DNA from: Bacillota bacterium
GTDB taxonomy: Bacteria > Bacillota > Clostridia > Acetivibrionales > DSM-1351
Reading direction: 5' to 3'
Assembly: GCA_023436485.1 (NCBI GenBank)
Contig: JAEZIU010000225.1
Coordinates: 1-26,424, forward strand
DNA: 26,424 nt
The notes beneath the pieces are model-generated. The model did no database searches and had not been told where the DNA came from. It was given only the letters and a program-made list of their open reading frames with translations. The position numbers were made by a program, and so were the translations under genes. Positions 22,773 through 26,424 of the stretch are shown here, one piece after another. Position 1 is the stretch's first letter. Each line of letters starts with the position of its first letter.

Positions 22773-23948
22773 ATGAACTATAATTTTGACGAAGTAATTG
22801 ACAGGAAAAATACAAATTCAGTAAAGCATGACTTCCATGGGAGAAACGGAATGCCTGATGATGCAATACCCTTATGGGTTGCGGATATGGATTTCAGAAC
22901 ACCTGCCCCTGTCATAGAGGCTCTCATAAAAGCAAGTGAACACGGTATTTTTGGATACTCCGAAACAAGGGAGGATTATTATCTGACGCTACAGAAGTGG
23001 TTTATTGACAACTATGATTGGGAAATACAATCGTCATGGCTTATTAAAACACCCGGTGTTGTTTTTGCAATTGCCATGGCCGTCAGGGCACTTACCGACA
23101 AGGGTGATGTGGTTATGATTCAAAGACCCGTGTATTATCCTTTTTCAAATGTAATAATTGATAATGAACGAACTCTCGTAAATAATCCTCTTATATATAA
23201 TGACGGAACCTATTCCATAGATTTCGAAGATTTTGAGACTAAAATAATAGAGAACGGTGTCAAATTGTTCATTCTTTGCAATCCCCATAACCCGGTAGGC
23301 AGGGTGTGGACAAGAGACGAGCTTGTGACATTGGGCGATATATGTGTAAAGCATGGTGTTACAGTTGTATCCGATGAAATTCATGCGGATTTTATTTATA
23401 ACGGCCACAGACATCAGGTGTTTGCAAATATAAAGCCTGAATTTGCCGATATTACTATTACATGTACCGCTCCCAGTAAGACCTTTAACCTTGCGGGGCT
23501 GCAAGTGTCCAATATCATAATAAGTAACAGAGAACTTAAAAAAGCAATAAAGAATGAAATTAACAACATCGGACACGGTCAGATTAATACTATGGGAATT
23601 GTGGCCTGTAAAGCTGCCTATGAACATGGTTATGAATGGCTGCAACAGCTAAAGGCTTATCTGGCAGGAAATTTGTCTTTTGTCAAAAACTTTCTTGCAG
23701 AAAGATTGCCACAGGTAAAGCTTGTGGAGCCACAGGGAACTTATCTGATATGGCTGGATTTTAAAGAGCTTGGGTTAACTGAAGCAGAACTTGAAAAACT
23801 TATAGTAAGTGATGCAAAGCTGTGGCTTGATGGCGGGGCAATGTTCGGGGAAGAGGGAAAAGGCTTTCAAAGAATAAATATTGCCTGCCCCAGAGTGATA
23901 CTGGAAAAGGCTTTTTTACAGCTTGAAGCTGCTGTAAACCGACTATAA
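22773..23948 (+). CDS. PatB/MalY-type cystathionine beta-lyase (C-S lyase)
   Basis: The 391-residue fold type I PLP enzyme shows the subgroup signature: the N-terminal WVADMDFRTPAPV, then HGIFGYSE, CNPHNPVGRVW, SDEIHADF (Asp201 on the PLP nitrogen) and TAPSKTFNLAGLQ with the PLP lysine Lys236. GGAMFGEEGKGFQRINIACPR, spanning about 365-386, carries the carboxylate-binding Arg near the end. It should cleave cystathionine or cysteine conjugates to a thiol, pyruvate and ammonia. AAGGAGG precedes the ATG. Divergence from cysK and a shared motif suggest sulfur amino acid control. An aminotransferase role is less likely given the motif set. The HD-domain gene follows 40 nt later. Confidence 0.92.
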   Translation: MNYNFDEVIDRKNTNSVKHDFHGRNGMPDDAIPLWVADMDFRTPAPVIEALIKASEHGIFGYSETREDYYLTLQKWFIDNYDWEIQSSWLIKTPGVVFAIAMAVRALTDKGDVVMIQRPVYYPFSNVIIDNERTLVNNPLIYNDGTYSIDFEDFETKIIENGVKLFILCNPHNPVGRVWTRDELVTLGDICVKHGVTVVSDEIHADFIYNGHRHQVFANIKPEFADITITCTAPSKTFNLAGLQVSNIIISNRELKKAIKNEINNIGHGQINTMGIVACKAAYEHGYEWLQQLKAYLAGNLSFVKNFLAERLPQVKLVEPQGTYLIWLDFKELGLTEAELEKLIVSDAKLWLDGGAMFGEEGKGFQRINIACPRVILEKAFLQLEAAVNRL

Positions 23949-23988
23949 TATTATATATCTATATTTTGCAAAAAGAGGTGGAGTAAGT

Positions 23989-24549
23989 ATGAGTACAATT
24001 ACAAGAGACAAGGCATGGGAGCTGCTTACAGAGTATAACAAGGATGCTTTTCATTTAAAGCACGCACAGGTAGTTGAAGGTGTTATGAGATATTTTGCAA
24101 GACAGCTAGGTTACTCTGAGGAAGAGGATTTCTGGGGGATTGTGGGTTTGCTGCATGATCTGGATTTTGAACAATATCCCGAAGAACACTGTATAAAGCA
24201 GCAGGAAATCATGAAGGAGAAGGGAATAGACCCCGGAATTATTCGTGCAACAGCAAGTCATGGATATGGTCTTACAGTGGATATTAAGCCGGAGCATCAA
24301 ATGGAAAAGGTGCTTTATGCAGTGGATGAGCTTACAGGACTTATTGGTGCAGTTGCTCTTATGAGGCCTTCAAAAAGTGTTTCAGATCTTGAGGTAAAAT
24401 CGGTTAAGAAAAAATATAAGACTTCCAATTTTGCAGCCGGATGTTCACGCGAGGTTATAGAACGTGGAACCGAATTACTGGGCTGGGAACTGGATTACCT
24501 GATACAGCAGACTATTCTTGCAATGCGTGAATGTGAAGTGGTCGATTAA
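23989..24549 (+). CDS. HD-domain phosphohydrolase-like protein
   Basis: The 186-residue soluble protein has the HD superfamily metal ligands in order: His25 in HLKHAQVVEG, His56-Asp57 in GLLHDLDFEQYPEEH, a further His in ATASHGYG, and a downstream Asp in YAVDELTGLIGA. Members hydrolyse phosphate esters in nucleotides or second messengers, but stand-alone clostridial proteins of this kind have no defined substrate that I know of. It starts 40 nt after patB with AGAGGTGG as ribosome binding site, so the two are likely co-transcribed. No partner domain (such as GGDEF, PAS or RelA) is fused to it. The C-terminal part (about 130-186) is helical with no motif I recognise. Confidence 0.88.
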   Translation: MSTITRDKAWELLTEYNKDAFHLKHAQVVEGVMRYFARQLGYSEEEDFWGIVGLLHDLDFEQYPEEHCIKQQEIMKEKGIDPGIIRATASHGYGLTVDIKPEHQMEKVLYAVDELTGLIGAVALMRPSKSVSDLEVKSVKKKYKTSNFAAGCSREVIERGTELLGWELDYLIQQTILAMRECEVVD

Positions 24550-24599
24550 AACAGTTTGAATACTTGAAAACTGGAATAAATATATATATAATAGAGAAT

Positions 24600-24846
24600 A
24601 ATATATCAAAATAACAAAAAACAGTGATAATAAAAGCTATGATTTGTTAATTTCTCAAGAGAGCCGGTGGATGGTGGGAATCGGTGAAATAATGAATCTA
24701 TCCACTTTTGGAGCTGTCGATGATGAATCGAGAGATTGGTACCCTTTATAGTACTTATGTCGAGAGGCCGGTAATTTTTATCGGCAATTTGGGTGGCAAC
24801 GCGGATACCTTCCGTCCCAGTATTATTTGGGACAGAAGGTTTTTTT
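24600..24846 (+). promoter_or_regulatory. T-box leader of serS
   Basis: The region has T-box features in order: a Stem I with GAGAGCC and GGTGGGAATCGG, the likely specifier TCC (24701-24703, a serine codon followed by ACTTTTGGAGC), and the T-box GGGTGGCAACGCGG (24791-24804), which ends in a terminator. The TGGC in the T-box can pair with tRNA acceptor ends bearing G73, as in tRNA-Ser. Uncharged tRNA-Ser should favour the antiterminator and turn serS on. The 5' boundary is approximate. Confidence 0.93.
24807..24846 (+). terminator. T-box terminator hairpin
   Basis: ACCTTC (24807-24812) and GTCCCA (24814-24819) pair with TGGGAC (24828-24833) and GAAGGT (24835-24840), with one C-A mismatch, followed by a run of T residues. 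It is mutually exclusive with the antiterminator formed by the T-box bases just upstream. Confidence 0.9.
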
Positions 24847-24898
24847 GATTTTATTTAATTTGTTTAAAACTTCAATATTTAATACAGGAGGAACAAGG

Positions 24899-26176
24899 AT
24901 GTTAGATTTAAGATTTGTAAGAGAGAATCCGGAAATTGTAAAGCAGAATATAAGGAATAAATTTCAGGATAGAAAGCTTGGTTTAGTTGATGAGGTTATT
25001 GCTCTGGATTCTGAACTGAGAAGTGCAAAGCAGGAGGCGGAAACTTTAAGGGCAAACAGAAACAAAATTTCAAAGCAGATTGGCGGACTTATGGCTCAGG
25101 GGAAAAAGGCTGAAGCAGAGGAAATGAAGCAGCAGGTTACAGCTCAATCTGAACGCCTTGCAGCCTTGGAAGTACAAGAAAATGAGCTTGAAGAGAAGGT
25201 AAAAAACATCCTCATGGCTATCCCTAATATAATTGACCCTAGTGTTCCTATAGGGAAGGATGACAGCGAGAACGTAGAGGTTCAACGTTACGGTGAGCCT
25301 GTAGTACCGGAGTTTGAGATTCCTTATCATACTGAAATTATGGAAAAGCTAAAGGGAATTGATCTGGACAGTGCCAGAAAGGTTGCAGGAAATGGCTTCT
25401 ACTACCTGTTGGGGGATATAGCAAGACTCCATTCCGCAGTAATTTCATATGCAAGAGATTTTATGATAGACCGGGGCTTCACTTACTGCATACCTCCTTT
25501 CATGATACGCAGTGAGGTTGTAACTGGAGTTATGAGCTTTGCCGAAATGGAAGCCATGATGTATAAAATAGAGGGTGAAGATTTGTTCCTCATAGGTACA
25601 AGTGAACACTCTATGATAGGTAAGTTTATAGACACAATAATACCTGAAACTTCACTGCCTCACACTCTGACCAGCTATTCACCATGCTTCAGAAAGGAAA
25701 AGGGAGCTCACGGTTTAGAGGAAAGAGGGGTATACAGAATACATCAGTTTGAAAAACAGGAAATGGTAGTTGTCTGCAAGCCTGAGGACAGTATGGAGTG
25801 GTATGATAAGATGTGGCAGAACACTGTTGACTTATTCCGCTCCCTGGATATTCCCGTTAGAACTCTGGAATGTTGCTCGGGAGACCTTGCTGATTTGAAG
25901 GTTAAGTCAGTGGATATAGAAGCATGGTCACCAAGACAAAAGAAATATTTTGAGGTTGGAAGCTGCTCAAACCTTGGTGATGCTCAGGCACGCCGCTTGA
26001 AAATCCGTGTTGACGGTGAAAATGGAAAATACTTTGCTCATACGCTGAATAATACGGTTGTTGCTCCTCCGAGAATGCTTATTGCTTTTCTGGAAAATAA
26101 CCTTAATGAAGACGGCACGGTAAATATACCGGTGGCGTTGCAGCCTTACATGGGCGGTAAGACGTTGATTAAATAA
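24899..26176 (+). CDS. serS: Seryl-tRNA synthetase SerS
   Basis: From the ATG at 24899 (AGGAGG about 7 nt upstream; an in-frame start at 24827 would lie inside the terminator) the product is 425 residues. Residues 1-100 or so form the antiparallel coiled-coil tRNA-binding arm, rich in Glu, Lys and Gln. The class II catalytic core follows, with FLIGTSEHSMIG in the serine-binding region, motif 2 as CFRKEKGAHGLEERGVYRIHQF, of which Arg in FRKE and HQF are key, and motif 3 near AHTLNNTVVAPPRMLIAFLE. Many bacterial SerRS read TAEV and EAGSAGRDTRG at the first two places, so this is a distinct subtype. It charges tRNA-Ser and is controlled by the T-box leader. Confidence 0.96.
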   Translation: MLDLRFVRENPEIVKQNIRNKFQDRKLGLVDEVIALDSELRSAKQEAETLRANRNKISKQIGGLMAQGKKAEAEEMKQQVTAQSERLAALEVQENELEEKVKNILMAIPNIIDPSVPIGKDDSENVEVQRYGEPVVPEFEIPYHTEIMEKLKGIDLDSARKVAGNGFYYLLGDIARLHSAVISYARDFMIDRGFTYCIPPFMIRSEVVTGVMSFAEMEAMMYKIEGEDLFLIGTSEHSMIGKFIDTIIPETSLPHTLTSYSPCFRKEKGAHGLEERGVYRIHQFEKQEMVVVCKPEDSMEWYDKMWQNTVDLFRSLDIPVRTLECCSGDLADLKVKSVDIEAWSPRQKKYFEVGSCSNLGDAQARRLKIRVDGENGKYFAHTLNNTVVAPPRMLIAFLENNLNEDGTVNIPVALQPYMGGKTLIK

Positions 26177-26196
26177 GAGTTAATATTTATAGGGAA

Positions 26197-26225
26197 AGCA
26201 ACTTCATTTTTGAAGTTGCTTTTTT
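26197..26225 (+). terminator. serS terminator
   Basis: AGCAACTTCA (26197-26206) pairs perfectly with TGAAGTTGCT (26211-26220) around a 4-nt loop and is followed by TTTTT. It lies about 20 nt after the serS stop codon. Confidence 0.92.
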
Positions 26226-26413
26226 GATATAAATAGTTTTGTAGGGCTACTTATTATTTGACTAAATTTTGCAGCTATCATTCATAAGCCCTTCCCGAGA
26301 GGCATATATATACACTGTAGACGATGCCATACAGCTTTTTAGTGAGTTTTAACTTGCTTAAAGGATAATATATCTACGATGCAGTGAATAATGCCTTATC
26401 AAAAGGGGGGTAT

Positions 26414-26424
26414 ATGGTTGAAGG
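26414..26424 (+). CDS. Possible start of a further gene, cut by the window edge
   Basis: ATG at 26414 follows AAAGGGGGG (26402-26410) at short but workable spacing and opens a frame beginning Met-Val-Glu before the window ends. Only three full codons are visible, so nothing can be said about the product. The stretch 26226-26413 shows no other feature I can support. Confidence 0.35.

Noticed and set aside
1..26424. Mobile element, phage or CRISPR content
   Set aside because: No transposase, integrase, phage gene, tRNA-type attachment site or spaced direct-repeat array was found. The only repeats are the two structured elements and the twin terminators.

Overview
The window looks like chromosomal DNA from a low-GC anaerobic member of the Clostridia (Firmicutes). 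Signs of this are the AT-rich intergenic DNA, strong purine-rich ribosome binding sites, a T-box leader on serS, a bifunctional AdhE under Rex-type operators, a HydE maturase for [FeFe]-hydrogenase and corrinoid-protein machinery. A cellulolytic Ruminiclostridium-like species is my best guess, but that is an inference from gene content and not a database match. I see no phage, plasmid, IS transposase, rRNA, tRNA or CRISPR array.

Layout. 1-1649 (minus): the N-terminus of an LTA-synthase-like membrane protein cut by the window edge, then a CapA-type protein. 1875-3053: phosphopentomutase deoB. 3134-6756: promoter, cobalamin riboswitch with terminator, and a btuF-btuC-btuD-like corrinoid uptake operon whose ATPase carries an extra C-terminal domain. 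6773-10047 (minus, converging on the uptake operon): a corrinoid-binding protein, a DUF1638 protein and a RACo/RamA-type 2Fe-2S ASKHA reductive activator. 10224-12993: adhE behind three evenly spaced Rex operators. 13210-14379: a stand-alone iron alcohol dehydrogenase; it and adhE end in near-identical hairpin terminators. 14563-15288: a multi-pass membrane protein that seems to lack an ATG/GTG/TTG start at its true N-terminus. 15567-18190: a GntR/FCD regulator divergent from KDPG aldolase and a KDG-kinase-like PfkB protein. 18310-18654: a small PH-domain protein. 18989-21425 (minus): split coaB and coaC, then hydE. 21590-23948: cysK and a divergent PatB/MalY C-S lyase, sharing a repeated motif in their intergenic region. 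23989-24549: an HD-domain protein. 24600-26176: T-box leader and serS. A new gene may begin at 26414.

How the genes fit together. Three themes stand out. The first is cobalamin: a B12-sensing riboswitch controls corrinoid import next to proteins that carry and reductively reactivate a corrinoid cofactor, although no methyltransferase is present here. The second is fermentation: AdhE and an iron ADH dispose of NADH as alcohol, with AdhE under apparent redox control, and HydE serves hydrogenase maturation. The third is central metabolism: KDG/KDPG breakdown, cysteine synthesis and breakdown, CoA precursor synthesis and Ser-tRNA charging.

The least explained structure is a roughly 255-278 bp element present twice (15292-15545 and 18696-18973). 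Both copies lie in the same orientation between convergent genes, fold into a long branched hairpin and keep conserved unpaired stretches. It looks like a structured RNA or a structured miniature mobile element, and I cannot name its family.
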